Shown: positions 1 through 9,000 of the stretch, in pieces
How the letters are laid out: each line of letters starts with the position of its first letter
Position numbering within the stretch: position 1 is the stretch's first letter
Assembly: GCA_900765525.1 (NCBI GenBank)
Contig: CAAFRY010000252.1
Span: 1 to 12,576, forward strand
Reading direction: 5' to 3'
Origin: an uncultured Blautia sp.
GTDB lineage: Bacteria > Bacillota > Clostridia > Lachnospirales > Lachnospiraceae
Length of the DNA: 12,576 bases
Notes under the pieces: model-generated
Database searches by the model: none
What the model was told of the DNA's origin: nothing
What the model saw: only the letters and a program-made list of their open reading frames with translations
Position numbers and translations under genes: made by a program

Positions 1-979
1 AATTAAACCCCCGGCTTAAAAATCCCAGCCGCTCTACAAAATTTCTCCGCAAAATCTGCATAAAAATCCAGGGCAGCAAGGCGTTTATCACAATCAACAG
101 CAGTATCATCGGCAGATTTTTCAGCAGAACCTGGAGAAAATCGCTTTGATGGGGGATGGCGTATATTTCCAGCTTCTGTCCGTAAAGCCCGATTTCTTCC
201 ATGTATTCCCCGCTTTTTCGCTGAATACTGCTGATATATGCATAATTCTGGGTCAGCCCTGCATTTCCTGTGTTAGAAAAGAGAATCCTGCCGTCCGCCC
301 CGCATATGTAAATGTCACTGTCATAATTGCCCATGACTATGGCCTGGTTAACAGCCATATAATCTAAGTCAATCTTCAGCAGCTTGGTGTATTTATCCCT
401 TTTATAATAATCCAGCTTTCGCACAAAGGAAGCCTTCCGCATAGCCTCCGGCTGAGTAAGCTTGGAATCATCATAATAGAAATACATCTGCATACTCTGT
501 CCGGAATTCTGGAAATCTTTGTACCAGTCTTCCTCCCGGATGCGCTCCAGCCTCCAGAACCGTCCTCCGTTTACAATTCCCTCGTTATCCCCGTACATGG
601 TGATAATGGCATTGCTGGTACCCAGAGAACTGTCAAAAAGAGAGTCCTTTAACAGCTCCTGATACCGGTTATAGTAATCTAAATTAGAGGCAAATTCTGT
701 GTTCAGGAATTCATTGATATATTTGTTAAAGTAGATATTTTTTGATATGGTAACTGCGTTTTCCACAGCGCTGTTTAAGTTGTACATCACAGAGCTTACC
801 GCATTTCGCAGCATTTCCTGCTTGGCGTCGTACTCGTCCCGGATGGTAATCCCCAGAATCACCGCATCTGTCAGCACCAGAGGAAGCATCACACAGTAAA
901 AGTATAAAAGAAATAGTTTCTTTTTGATTTTTAAGTTGTTCAGGTATTTATCCAGTTTATTTCGGATTTCTGCTATCAT
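1..979 (-). CDS. Sensor histidine kinase, N-terminal part (truncated by window edge)
   Basis: No stop codon is reached; 326 codons are visible and the 3' part lies beyond base 1. The protein starts MIAEIRNKLDKYLNN, with a GGGGGAGG Shine-Dalgarno just upstream. A first membrane segment lies at about residues 21-43, followed by an extracellular region of about 240 residues and a second membrane segment at about 287-309 (LLKNLPMILLLIVINALLPW). A long outside loop between two helices with a basic N-terminus is the layout of YesM-type kinases with a Cache-like sensor, which usually pair with an AraC-type response regulator. The HAMP, phosphoacceptor His and ATPase domains are not in the window, so kinase identity rests on layout and sequence character. 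It starts 34 bp after the L,D-transpeptidase stop and is probably cotranscribed with it. The ligand is unknown. Confidence 0.75.
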   Translation of the reverse strand, partial: MIAEIRNKLDKYLNNLKIKKKLFLLYFYCVMLPLVLTDAVILGITIRDEYDAKQEMLRNAVSSVMYNLNSAVENAVTISKNIYFNKYINEFLNTEFASNLDYYNRYQELLKDSLFDSSLGTSNAIITMYGDNEGIVNGGRFWRLERIREEDWYKDFQNSGQSMQMYFYYDDSKLTQPEAMRKASFVRKLDYYKRDKYTKLLKIDLDYMAVNQAIVMGNYDSDIYICGADGRILFSNTGNAGLTQNYAYISSIQRKSGEYMEEIGLYGQKLEIYAIPHQSDFLQVLLKNLPMILLLIVINALLPWIFMQILRRNFVERLGFLSRGFN

Positions 980-1013
980 TTGCCTCCCCCTTAGTCAGCG
1001 CTGCTATGTGAAA

Positions 1014-2465
1014 CTATCGGTAAAAACAGATAACCGGACATCCCGGCTCCAGGCTGTCATAGAAACCGCCTGCAAAGCTTACCGGAAGATTGATACATCC
1101 GTGTGAACCGCTGTAGAGATAAATATTTCCTCCAAAGCTCCATCTCCAGTTTGCATCGTGAAATCCAATGCCTCCGTTAAAGGGCATCCAGTAGGAAACC
1201 GGAGACTCGTAATCATAGCTTCCGTCAGGGTTGGGCGCTGGTCTGAGAACCTGGTTCCTCTGCTTATAATATAGATAATAGCTGCCTCCCGGGGTCCTTC
1301 TGCCCCGGTTATAATAGGTACCGGAAACAAAATCCGACTCCATCAGCACAGCCCCGTCCTTATAATACCACAGATGCTGCCCTGTTAAATCCACCTCCAC
1401 ATAAGTGCTGCCAAAATCCTGTTCCCCATATACAGCTCCCCTTCTGGAATAGATTGGCTCTCTCACTGTATTCACATGGCCCCGGATGTCTGCCAGAAGC
1501 TGAGCTTCCTCTCCTTCCTGGTCAATGAGGAAGCCATAGCTGCCGCCCTCCACAGAAACCGGCTGACCGGTAGCCGTGCTTGTGATGGTTCTGGTTCTGC
1601 CTACCGTATTATACTGGGCTCCCAGATTTTCCACATAAATTTCAATATTCTCCAACAGCAGGCTGTCGTCCTCCACATAATTTCCCGCTTCATCATAGCT
1701 CATCCAGTCCTTTACTGTCATACCGTCCAGCACCACCTGGTTTTCTCCGAAGGTATAAGTAACCGTTACCGCCGCACAGCTGTTATAAACCTGCTGCTTT
1801 TTCAGCAAATCCGGGTTGTTCTTATCTATCTGAGCCTTAACGTATACCCCGCTGTCCTCAGCAGAAATCTCTTTCTTCTGTGCCCTGACAGCCTCTCCTG
1901 CTTTCTCCAGAAAGGCCTCCTTATCCAGTTGGGTTCCCTGGGTCTCCTCTTGAATGATAAACTGATTATTCTCAAAAGCAATATAGGCATTTTCCGGGGG
2001 AGTCATATTTTCTTCCTTCATACATGCAAAGGAATCCATCTTGCTTCTTAGCTTCTCCTCATGATAAGATGTCTGGTACCCCACCTGAAGCTCCCTCTCC
2101 TGCCAGAGACCTTTTATCCACAAAAAGGGATTCTGCTCCTTTAAAAGCTTTTCCGAAGAATAATCCAGCTCATAGGCAAAATCAATATCCTCTGCCTTAA
2201 TTATCTCCTCTTTTTCTTCCCGAAAAAGAACCTGCAGCTGGTATTTCTCCGCCTCTTTTTTCAGAAGCTGGTCCGCCTCCCTGGCCAGCATGTTTTCACA
2301 TTCTGTTCCGTTAATCCTGGTTCCCTCCAGGAACCGCTCTGAATAATAAAACACTCCGCATCCGTAAAAGACTGCAAGAACTCCCACAGCCACTCCCATG
2401 CCCCTCAAGGCTTTTACTGCGGTGCCTTTCCCGGCCTTTTCCTTTAACTTTTCCACAATCCTCAT
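1014..2465 (-). CDS. L,D-transpeptidase (YkuD) with peptidoglycan-binding stalk
   Basis: 483 aa, membrane-anchored cell-wall enzyme. Residues 22-41 form one N-terminal membrane helix after a basic cytoplasmic tail. The middle (about 45-340) resembles the PG_binding_4 stalk seen in clostridial L,D-transpeptidases. The C-terminus (about 350-483) is a YkuD domain with the motif SGSHGCINLP: nucleophile Cys457, His455 and a further His436 in GIGFHDA. Known family role: formation of 3-3 cross-links between meso-DAP residues, or attachment of proteins to peptidoglycan, outside the membrane. The start is supported by an AGGAG 11 nt upstream. The gene has its own minus-strand promoter (near 2612) behind the pilus operon terminator, so it is not simply the last gene of the pilus operon. 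The sensor kinase follows 34 bp downstream. Confidence 0.93.
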   Translation of the reverse strand: MRIVEKLKEKAGKGTAVKALRGMGVAVGVLAVFYGCGVFYYSERFLEGTRINGTECENMLAREADQLLKKEAEKYQLQVLFREEKEEIIKAEDIDFAYELDYSSEKLLKEQNPFLWIKGLWQERELQVGYQTSYHEEKLRSKMDSFACMKEENMTPPENAYIAFENNQFIIQEETQGTQLDKEAFLEKAGEAVRAQKKEISAEDSGVYVKAQIDKNNPDLLKKQQVYNSCAAVTVTYTFGENQVVLDGMTVKDWMSYDEAGNYVEDDSLLLENIEIYVENLGAQYNTVGRTRTITSTATGQPVSVEGGSYGFLIDQEGEEAQLLADIRGHVNTVREPIYSRRGAVYGEQDFGSTYVEVDLTGQHLWYYKDGAVLMESDFVSGTYYNRGRRTPGGSYYLYYKQRNQVLRPAPNPDGSYDYESPVSYWMPFNGGIGFHDANWRWSFGGNIYLYSGSHGCINLPVSFAGGFYDSLEPGCPVICFYR

Positions 2466-2524
2466 CTATTCTGTTACTCCTGTAATTTTTCTCTTCTGTA
2501 AGCCAATGCCTCAGCCTTATCTGT

Positions 2525-2608
2525 CCCAGACAAATACAGGCTGCCCTCTATATGCCCCTCTGCTTTGGAGCTTTAGGGTACAGATTGCGCCTGTTCCAGC
2601 TGTCTGGG
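2525..2608 (-). promoter_or_regulatory. Potentially structured 5' leader of the L,D-transpeptidase mRNA
   Basis: Within the 140-nt leader, CCCAGACA (template 2601-2608) can pair with TGTCTGGG (2525-2532), and ACAGGC (2589-2594) with GCCTGT (2536-2541). These are two coaxial helices separated by a small internal loop, closing a 47-nt multi-stem core that also contains ACCCT/AGGG and GCTCCAAAGC self-complementarity. The predicted transcription start (about 2605) leaves at least AGACA/TGTCT intact. I do not recognise a known riboswitch consensus. It may be a regulatory leader or coincidence. Confidence 0.3.
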
Positions 2609-2611
2609 CTC

Positions 2612-2640
2612 ATTATAGCATAAATATACCCTGTAATGAA
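2612..2640 (-). promoter_or_regulatory. Extended -10 promoter for L,D-transpeptidase/kinase
   Basis: On the minus strand the sequence reads TGCTATAAT, a perfect -10 (2612-2617) preceded by the extended TGn element. A poor -35, TTCATT (2635-2640), sits 17 bp upstream. The predicted transcript starts near 2605, giving a leader of about 140 nt before the transpeptidase start at 2465. Confidence 0.55.
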
Positions 2641-2641
2641 G

Positions 2642-2668
2642 AAAAAAGAGTTCCGTAAGTGGAACTCT
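2642..2668 (-). terminator. Intrinsic terminator of the pilus operon
   Basis: Perfect 8-bp stem AGAGTTCC/GGAACTCT (2647-2654 with 2661-2668) and a 6-nt loop. On the minus strand it runs straight into a T tract templated by the A run at 2642-2647. It lies 95 nt after the stop of the last pilus gene and just upstream of the next promoter, so it separates the two operons. Confidence 0.85.
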
Positions 2669-2696
2669 TAAATGAAGACAAATTCTATTTTCACAA

Positions 2697-2748
2697 GGCT
2701 GCCCTACCGGGCGGATTCTTATTTGATAAATCCGCCTCTGGGGCAGCC
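2697..2748 (-). terminator. Nested hairpin in the pilus operon 3' UTR
   Basis: Outer stem GGCTGCCC (2697-2704) pairs with GGGCAGCC (2741-2748). Inner stem GGCGGATT (2710-2717) pairs with AATCCGCC (2729-2736). It begins 15 nt past the stop codon of the last pilus gene. There is no U tract right after it, so it looks more like an mRNA-stabilising or pausing structure that backs up the true terminator at 2642-2668. Confidence 0.55.
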
Positions 2749-2763
2749 CTGCAATCCTCTTGT

Positions 2764-3525
2764 CTATCTTATTTTCTTTTCTCTCTTCCTTGTACCCAGA
2801 TAAACCCAAATAGTTCCTGACAACAGAAAACACAAAGCAGCTCCCTGCCAATTCAGGGTATCGCCTGTCTTAGGCTTTGTAGAAGTAACCGGCGTCTTAG
2901 GACTCTCCGGTTTTTTGGGATTCTCCGGTTTTGTGGGGTTTTCCGGCTCCTTAGGTGGATTTCCCGGCTGAGAATGAATAGCCTCCCCTTTCGGGTAAGT
3001 GACAACGTCATATATCCATCCCACTCCCTCTTCGTCCATCATGGGAATAGCCGCTAAGAAAGGATTCACGGTCCCATAATGGCTGCCATCTGTCTCCCAA
3101 ATCAGGTACAGCCCTGTTTCTAAATCAGACCAGGATGCCCCGCCATTTGCATCTGTTTTCTGTTCTATTCCTGTAATGCCCTGTTTTTTCAGGAGAGCCA
3201 GCAGCTCTTTGGCTGCTGCCACATTTTCTTCACCGCTGGTAATAGAATTGATATTCCCCTGAAATTCCAGAGCCTCAACGGCCAGGGTATACCGGATAGT
3301 CCCATCCTCCAGACTGGGGACACCTACCCGGAAAACGGAAAATCCCACATTGCTTATGTCCGAATTCTCCTCCTCTAAATCCTCCAGTTTCAGAGTAATA
3401 CTTCCCTTGGTATCCAGAAGGCCTTCCGCCCTGACTGTTCTCGGGCTGCCTGCTGTTATCAGAAGAACTGTGAGAATGCAGTATATAAAATATCTGCTTC
3501 TAAAAAACATAAAAAGTTTTTTCAT
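2764..3525 (-). CDS. Minor (probably basal) pilin with noncanonical KPKTG sorting signal
   Basis: 253 aa from the chosen start MKKLFMFF, which has a strong AAAGGGG 6 nt upstream. Longer in-frame starts at 3546 and 3639 exist; 3639 overlaps the sortase gene heavily. Signal peptide about 1-33 (cleavage after VRA). Residues about 40-180 match the Gram-positive pilin D1 type: PFLAAIPM followed by YDVVTYPKG, where Lys179 of YPK is the position used as a pilin-linkage Lys. A Pro/Lys/Glu-rich stalk (about 187-215) follows, then KPKTG (217-221), a hydrophobic segment and a basic tail. The sorting motif has Lys where Leu is usual. It is the last gene of the operon, 26 bp after the sortase. Small size, YPK and last position suggest a basal or minor pilin; this is inference. 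Confidence 0.85.
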   Translation of the reverse strand: MKKLFMFFRSRYFIYCILTVLLITAGSPRTVRAEGLLDTKGSITLKLEDLEEENSDISNVGFSVFRVGVPSLEDGTIRYTLAVEALEFQGNINSITSGEENVAAAKELLALLKKQGITGIEQKTDANGGASWSDLETGLYLIWETDGSHYGTVNPFLAAIPMMDEEGVGWIYDVVTYPKGEAIHSQPGNPPKEPENPTKPENPKKPESPKTPVTSTKPKTGDTLNWQGAALCFLLSGTIWVYLGTRKREKKIR

Positions 3526-3551
3526 TCCGTTCCCCTTTCCTTCCATGCTTC

Positions 3552-4400
3552 CTACTTGTTTTTCCCTTTTCTCTTTCCTGCTTTTCTGAAAAGAAAGACT
3601 GTCAGAAGAACAGCAGCCAGAATTGCGACTCCCACACACATCTGTTTCACCAGCCTGTACTGCTCAAGCTTTTCATCCACATCGATTCTTTCCTGCTCCG
3701 GCTCCTCCTCATAAGGAATACGGATTCCATGTATCAGAAGTCTGTGGCTGTTTACTCCATAAGGCGTACAGGTTACTAAAGTAACCCTGTCCTCCCCGGG
3801 AACAATAGACAAGCTGTCAATCTCCTCCGGTTCCACCACCTGGATGCCGTCAGTCTGATAGCAGTAGGTTTCATCAAACACATGGATAAAAAACAGGTCT
3901 CCCTCCTCCATTTCATCTAACTTTGTAAAAAGGTCTGCAGAGGGCAGGCCTCTGTGTCCGGTAATTACCGCATGGGTTCCTGCCCCGCCTACAGGAAAGG
4001 AAGACCCTTCATAATGTCCGGCCCCTTCCTTTAGAATCTCTTTTTCTGTTCCGTGGTAAATGGGAAGGTAGATATTCAAATCCGGAATCTCTACCGTTCC
4101 CATAACCCCGTCTTGATTATAGTTTAAAATGGAAGCATATTCTTCAGAATCCTTCTGCACTTCTGTTATGGCCTGTTCTACGGAACCATATTCCAGCAAT
4201 CTTTCATTATATTCCCTGGCCTCCTGAAGGTATTGCTCCTTATCCTCCGGCACTATCTGGGCCGACGAGGCCACATAATGGGAAACCACATTATACTGTC
4301 TGTACACATTCACATAGTTGCTGATAGCCGGATAAAAGAAAATCAAAATCCCTGCAATAAGCAGCAGTACAGAAAAAACAAGGGAAAGCTTCTTCTTCAT
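3552..4400 (-). CDS. srtC: Class C (pilin-polymerising) sortase
   Basis: 282 aa. N-terminal membrane helix (about 5-25), catalytic domain, and a C-terminal membrane helix (about 254-272) with a basic tail; the second anchor is typical of class C. Catalytic triad: His149 in VITGHRGLP, Cys211 in LVTCTPYG, Arg220 in NSHRLLIHG. The segments DGVMGTVEIP and PIYHGTE are also class C signatures. Family role: cleavage of the LPXTG-type signal of a pilin and joining it to the YPK Lys of the next subunit outside the membrane. The usual DP(F/W/Y) lid motif before the core is not visible; the stretch YGSVEQAITEVQKDSEEYAS takes its place. The gene starts 3 bp after the major pilin stop with only a weak Shine-Dalgarno, which suggests translational coupling and lower output than the pilin. 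Confidence 0.95.
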   Translation of the reverse strand: MKKKLSLVFSVLLLIAGILIFFYPAISNYVNVYRQYNVVSHYVASSAQIVPEDKEQYLQEAREYNERLLEYGSVEQAITEVQKDSEEYASILNYNQDGVMGTVEIPDLNIYLPIYHGTEKEILKEGAGHYEGSSFPVGGAGTHAVITGHRGLPSADLFTKLDEMEEGDLFFIHVFDETYCYQTDGIQVVEPEEIDSLSIVPGEDRVTLVTCTPYGVNSHRLLIHGIRIPYEEEPEQERIDVDEKLEQYRLVKQMCVGVAILAAVLLTVFLFRKAGKRKGKNK

Positions 4401-4403
4401 GGC

Positions 4404-5984
4404 TTAGTCGTTTCTTTTCAGCTTGCGGGATACAAAGAAGATACCTGCTGCAATCAGTACAAGGCCAACTGCACAGAATACGTTGGTTCCCATACCGCCG
4501 GTGCTTGGAAGGGTAAGGCCTTCATAGTTCTTAATCTGAACTACGAACTCAATTGTCTTTCCGTCAACCTGCACATTATTTACTACGCTTCCTGCTGTAT
4601 TGGAATTTGCAATGGTAACTGTATATTTACCATTATAATGTTCTCCGGTCTTTAACCCGGTAATGGTTACCTCTACCGGCTCACCTAACAGCTTGTATCC
4701 TGCAGGAGGTTTCTCCTCCACGATTTTATATGTGCCTGCATTTAAACCGGCAAAATATACCATACCATTGTCGTCTGTAGTCACCTTATTTCCAGAAATC
4801 ACAACCACTTTGCCGTCTTCGTCGTATGTATATCTTCCTACAACCTGATTAGAAGAATTTTTCAGAGAAAATTCTGCTCCGGCCAAATCTTCTGTAACAT
4901 TCTCAGCATCCACTTTACGGATAGCTAATTCGTAGGTATAGCTGATAACCTTATCTGCAATATGGTTTTCCCCTGTATTGTTCGTAACATCCAATGTTAC
5001 CTGGTTAGGGTTGCCTGGTGCTCCGATGACAGCCTTTTCATTAACCTTTCCACTTAAAGTAACAGTAATCCTGGTACCACTCATAATTTTAGAGTAATCA
5101 AAATTCCATACAAGTACTGTGTTGGTTCCCACTGTACTCTTGCTTGTGGTATACTCTACACCTTCGGTCAGCGGCTTGGTGCCGGTTCCTGTTTCCATGG
5201 TCAGCACGGCATCGTTATTGTAGGTAAGACCCTGGCTCATGGTATCTGTAATTTTGTATTTAACTGTGCTTAAATCATAGCTGGAATCATAGGTTGGAAT
5301 AGTAGAAATAATCTCATATTTTACATTATCCCCAATAGCAATGGTATTTGTATCTACTCTCTTGTCTCCCTCTACGATTTTCTTGGAGATAGTAACTCCG
5401 TCATCCTTTGGATACATAGCTACGTCAAACTTATCGCCATAAGGAACTGTTACCAGCATAGCCTTGGAAGCTACAGCTGCGGTTCCCGGAGTACCGCCTA
5501 ATTCCATATCCTTATCCGGATTGTTATAATCTGTACTCTGAGACTCTACAACCAGATAATAGCCCAGACCCACTGTAGTCTTCACACCAGTGTTCAGGGT
5601 ATAATCTGCCTTAGTTCCCTTTGCTTCAATATACTGCTGAAGAGACTTTGTCACTGCTGATAAAGTATCAGAAGGAGTCACCTCACTTGGGGACTGGATT
5701 GTAGTGTTGATTCCATCGCTGGCCATTTTGCTGAGGCTGTCGATGGTAATATTTCCGTATGCAGCCTTTCCGAAAAAGTCTGTAAAATTCGCAGTGGCTG
5801 TATAATCGTATACATCACCGCTTTTAGTGGCCGATAAAATCTTGTATGCAGAAAAAGTCGAGCCTTTCTTTGTAACAGTAAGAGACCCACTGTCCGGGTC
5901 AGCGGCAGAAGCTGTGACAGCCAGGCCTAAAGCCAGGATTCCTGACAGAATTGCCGCAGATAATTTTTTGATAAATTTCTTCAT
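4404..5984 (-). CDS. Major pilin (shaft), LPSTG-anchored
   Basis: 526 aa. Signal peptide 1-27 (TASA cleavage). An N-terminal pilin domain (about 30-190) ends in VAMYPKDDG with linkage Lys193. A fimbrial isopeptide-forming D2 domain follows (about 197-345; DNVKYEIISTIPTY). The third domain is SpaA/Cna-B-like (about 355-475; AIRKVD, then E-box YKIVEEKPPAGYK with Glu423). LPSTG is at 492-496, followed by a hydrophobic segment and tail RKLKRND. Known role of this architecture: repeated subunits joined through the YPK Lys by a class C sortase, each domain stiffened by Lys-Asn isopeptide bonds. An AAAGGA 8 nt upstream supports the start. It lies 51 bp behind the adhesin gene and 3 bp before the sortase gene. 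Confidence 0.95.
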   Translation of the reverse strand: MKKFIKKLSAAILSGILALGLAVTASAADPDSGSLTVTKKGSTFSAYKILSATKSGDVYDYTATANFTDFFGKAAYGNITIDSLSKMASDGINTTIQSPSEVTPSDTLSAVTKSLQQYIEAKGTKADYTLNTGVKTTVGLGYYLVVESQSTDYNNPDKDMELGGTPGTAAVASKAMLVTVPYGDKFDVAMYPKDDGVTISKKIVEGDKRVDTNTIAIGDNVKYEIISTIPTYDSSYDLSTVKYKITDTMSQGLTYNNDAVLTMETGTGTKPLTEGVEYTTSKSTVGTNTVLVWNFDYSKIMSGTRITVTLSGKVNEKAVIGAPGNPNQVTLDVTNNTGENHIADKVISYTYELAIRKVDAENVTEDLAGAEFSLKNSSNQVVGRYTYDEDGKVVVISGNKVTTDDNGMVYFAGLNAGTYKIVEEKPPAGYKLLGEPVEVTITGLKTGEHYNGKYTVTIANSNTAGSVVNNVQVDGKTIEFVVQIKNYEGLTLPSTGGMGTNVFCAVGLVLIAAGIFFVSRKLKRND

Positions 5985-6035
5985 ATTTCTTTTCCTTTCT
6001 TCTTTTTCTTTTACATGCTGAAGCTGTGACAGAGG

Positions 6036-9000
6036 TTAATGGCGGTATACCTCCCTTCTCTGCTTTTGGTATTTTATAGCAAGCAGAAGGCCAATGCCCA
6101 AAAGCATAAGTCCTCCGCATGTAAACGGCAGATTTCCCCTTCCTCCTGTTTCAGGAAGCTGGATTTCCTCTTTTTTATTATTTTTCACGGTAATAGATAC
6201 ACTAGCTCCACTGAAGCTTTTTTCAACCGTTATCATGGCTGCGTCTTCTTCTTGGTAACGTACCTCCACATCTGCTATCTGGCCTTTACTTACGGTTACC
6301 TTGATATGGCCTTCTCCCAGAGCATTATATCCATCTGGTGCCTTTGTTTCTACAATGTAATAGGTTCCGTTTCCAAGGTCCCTGAAGCTTGCGTATCCTT
6401 CAGTGGAATTTTTTCCGATTTCTATGGTTTGCAAAGGAGTTCCTTCCGGAGTCTGCCGGAGTTCAAAGACAGCTCCGTTTAATTTTCCTCCGTCTTCGGC
6501 GTCCACCTTATACATATAGATGTCCACTTTTTTCGGTTCGTTTTTCCAGATAACGTAAGCGGTATCCTCTTTTATGATATATGAGCTCAGACTATAGGAT
6601 GGAGTCATGGTCACTTCTCCTGTGGCCTCGACACTAACACATAAATTATAGTTTATGGAACTGGTAAAATCTTTATAACCTTCCGGCATTTTTGTCTCCA
6701 CGATATAATAGGTCTCACCGGCTTTCAAATGCTCAAAGGTAACCATTCCATCTGAGTCACTGGTCTTGGTATCCAGAGTAGTCCCGCTATGTGTATCGCT
6801 TCTCAGTTCAAACACTGCTCCTGCTAACGGATTCTCTGTCTCAGAGTCTACCTTTTGCAGTTTCACAGAGGTTTCTATTTTTTCATTTTTTAATATAAAA
6901 TGAAAATCTCCGGATTCCTGTATCTGTCCTAAATCTCCGTATCCATTTTCTGTATCCCAGGGAGAAACCTCTCCTTCCTGGTTAATCACAAATTTGATAT
7001 AACCTTCCGGAAGCTTGTACTCAGATGGAGCTGTTGTCTCCTTTATGTAATAGGTTCCTGGAAGTAAATCCCTAAAGGTTACTTTACCTGTGCTGGAAGC
7101 GCTTTTCTCTGTGTCCACAACCGTACCGCTGAGACTATCTTTATAGAGAGAAAATTTTGCGTCTTTTAGTCCGTTTCCTGATTCATCTGCCTTTTTCAAA
7201 ACAAAGGAACCTCTGGGCTGCTCTTCGTTTCCCAGCTGGTAATCATAAGGCTGGTTTGTCACCTTATTTCCTAAATCTCCGTATCCGTTATCTACAATGC
7301 TGATACTTCCCTGAGCGCTTACCTTAAACTGGATATACCCCTCAGGAAGCAAATATCCTTCCGGAGCTTTTGTCTCCACAACGTAATAGGTTCCTACATC
7401 CAGCTTGTCAAATTTTACCAATCCGTCGGCACCACTGATTGCAGTCTGAAGATTTGCTCCATTCCGACTGTTGCGGAGGGCAAATTCTGCGCCTTCCAAA
7501 GCAACACTTTCATTTTGGCTGTCTACCTTCTTGACCGTAAATTCTGCTTCCACCGGCTCAGATTTTTCGTTTTTCATGGTAAACTTAATCTCTCCCGAGG
7601 TATGGGTAGTACCTGCGCTTCCCACACCATTGGTGGTAACGTTGACAGCCCCTGAAGACAGGGTTACTCCGATGTATCCTCCGTCTAATTTATATCCTTC
7701 CGGAGCTTTGCTCTCATAGATAAAGTATTCTTTATTTGGTGTCATAACCTTATGCAGATTTTCAAAGCTTACCACTCCCTCTGCATCACTGACAGCCTTC
7801 ATCAATTCTTTGCCAGCCATCAGACTATCTGTGAGAATGAACTCTGCTCCCTGCAGCCCCATATCCGGATTATCCTCATCTACCTTAAGCAATTTAAAGC
7901 CCGGTCCTTCTTCAGCCGTATTGGTAATGGTAATCGTCTCTTGGTGTTGAGAATTTTCAAATACCTCATCTGCTTCTGCATAGGTAGTAGAGACAAAGGT
8001 GAAACCGGACGGTACAGTTTCCTTCACATAGTAGGTGTAGACATTGCCATCTTTGTCCGCCACAGGCAGATGTTCCCAAATATCATTGGAGGGAAGCTTC
8101 CAGCCCTGGGATTTTTTCAGGGTTTTGTCACTGCCGGTTACCTTGCTGCCATTGGGATTAGCGTCCGACTTTCTCCAAAGCTCTACGGTAATAGAATCCG
8201 GCAGGTCCTCAGAGGCATAACTTCCTGTCCACTTTTTCTCTACCGTAAGACTGATTTGTTTCTGTTTATTAGTGATGACAATGGTACCGCTGCTGGTGGT
8301 TTCCGTAGAGGATACAAAGGTATAGCCTGATGGAACTGTCTCCTTTACATAATAGGTGTAAACATTTCCATTGGAATCCGCTATAGGCAGGTTCTTCCAG
8401 TCATCATCGTCAGGAAGGGTCCAATTTTCAGAAGCCTTCAGTGTTTTGTAGCTGTATGGTACCAGCTCGCCTCCCGGCTTTGCGGAGGACTTTCTCCAAA
8501 GCTGTACCTTCACGGTTTCCGGCCTATAGGTCTGTGACCATTCCCCTGTCCAAACTTTCTTTACGTTCAGCCGCAGCTTACTTGGTACTGAAAGTTGGAA
8601 GGTTGTGCTGTCCTCTACGTCTTCCTCCGTTACTTCCCAGAAGCCCATGGACTGATTATTTGTATTATTGCTTCGGTAATTCATTACCTTTTCCCGGTCA
8701 AATTTTCCGGATGCTTTTACGGTAATGTTATAGGTTTTTCCCGCCTCCACAGAAGACTTTGGAAACGTAATCTTGTATTGCCCCTTAGAGGCATCTACCG
8801 CTACAATTTTGGCTCCTGACGGCGCATTTGACAGAGTCAGCTTCAGGCTGCTTTTATCAAACTCCGATGAATGGTCCAAACTGCTGCCGTCCCGGCTGGT
8901 AGACTTGGGTGTAACGGTAAAAGTGGCCTCGTAATTACTTCCATTCAAGGTCGGCTGGGAAGTTGTATCTACATTGAACTCGATTTTATCCAAATATCCG

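Noticed and set aside
1476..2051. A 191-codon plus-strand open frame opposite the L,D-transpeptidase
   Set aside because: Antisense shadow; the minus-strand protein has an intact YkuD active site across the same locus.
2525..2608. Known c-di-GMP, THF or SAM riboswitch in the L,D-transpeptidase leader
   Set aside because: None of the conserved core sequences of these classes could be matched by eye.
3526..3639. Longer N-terminus for the minor pilin (starts at 3639 or 3546)
   Set aside because: The extra residues are charged and precede a normal signal peptide, and the 3639 start would overlap the sortase gene by 88 bp. The start at 3525 has the best Shine-Dalgarno.
7752..8330. A 192-codon plus-strand open frame opposite the adhesin Cna-B and first SpaA domains
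   Set aside because: Antisense shadow of a clearly real coding sequence; no recognisable protein features.
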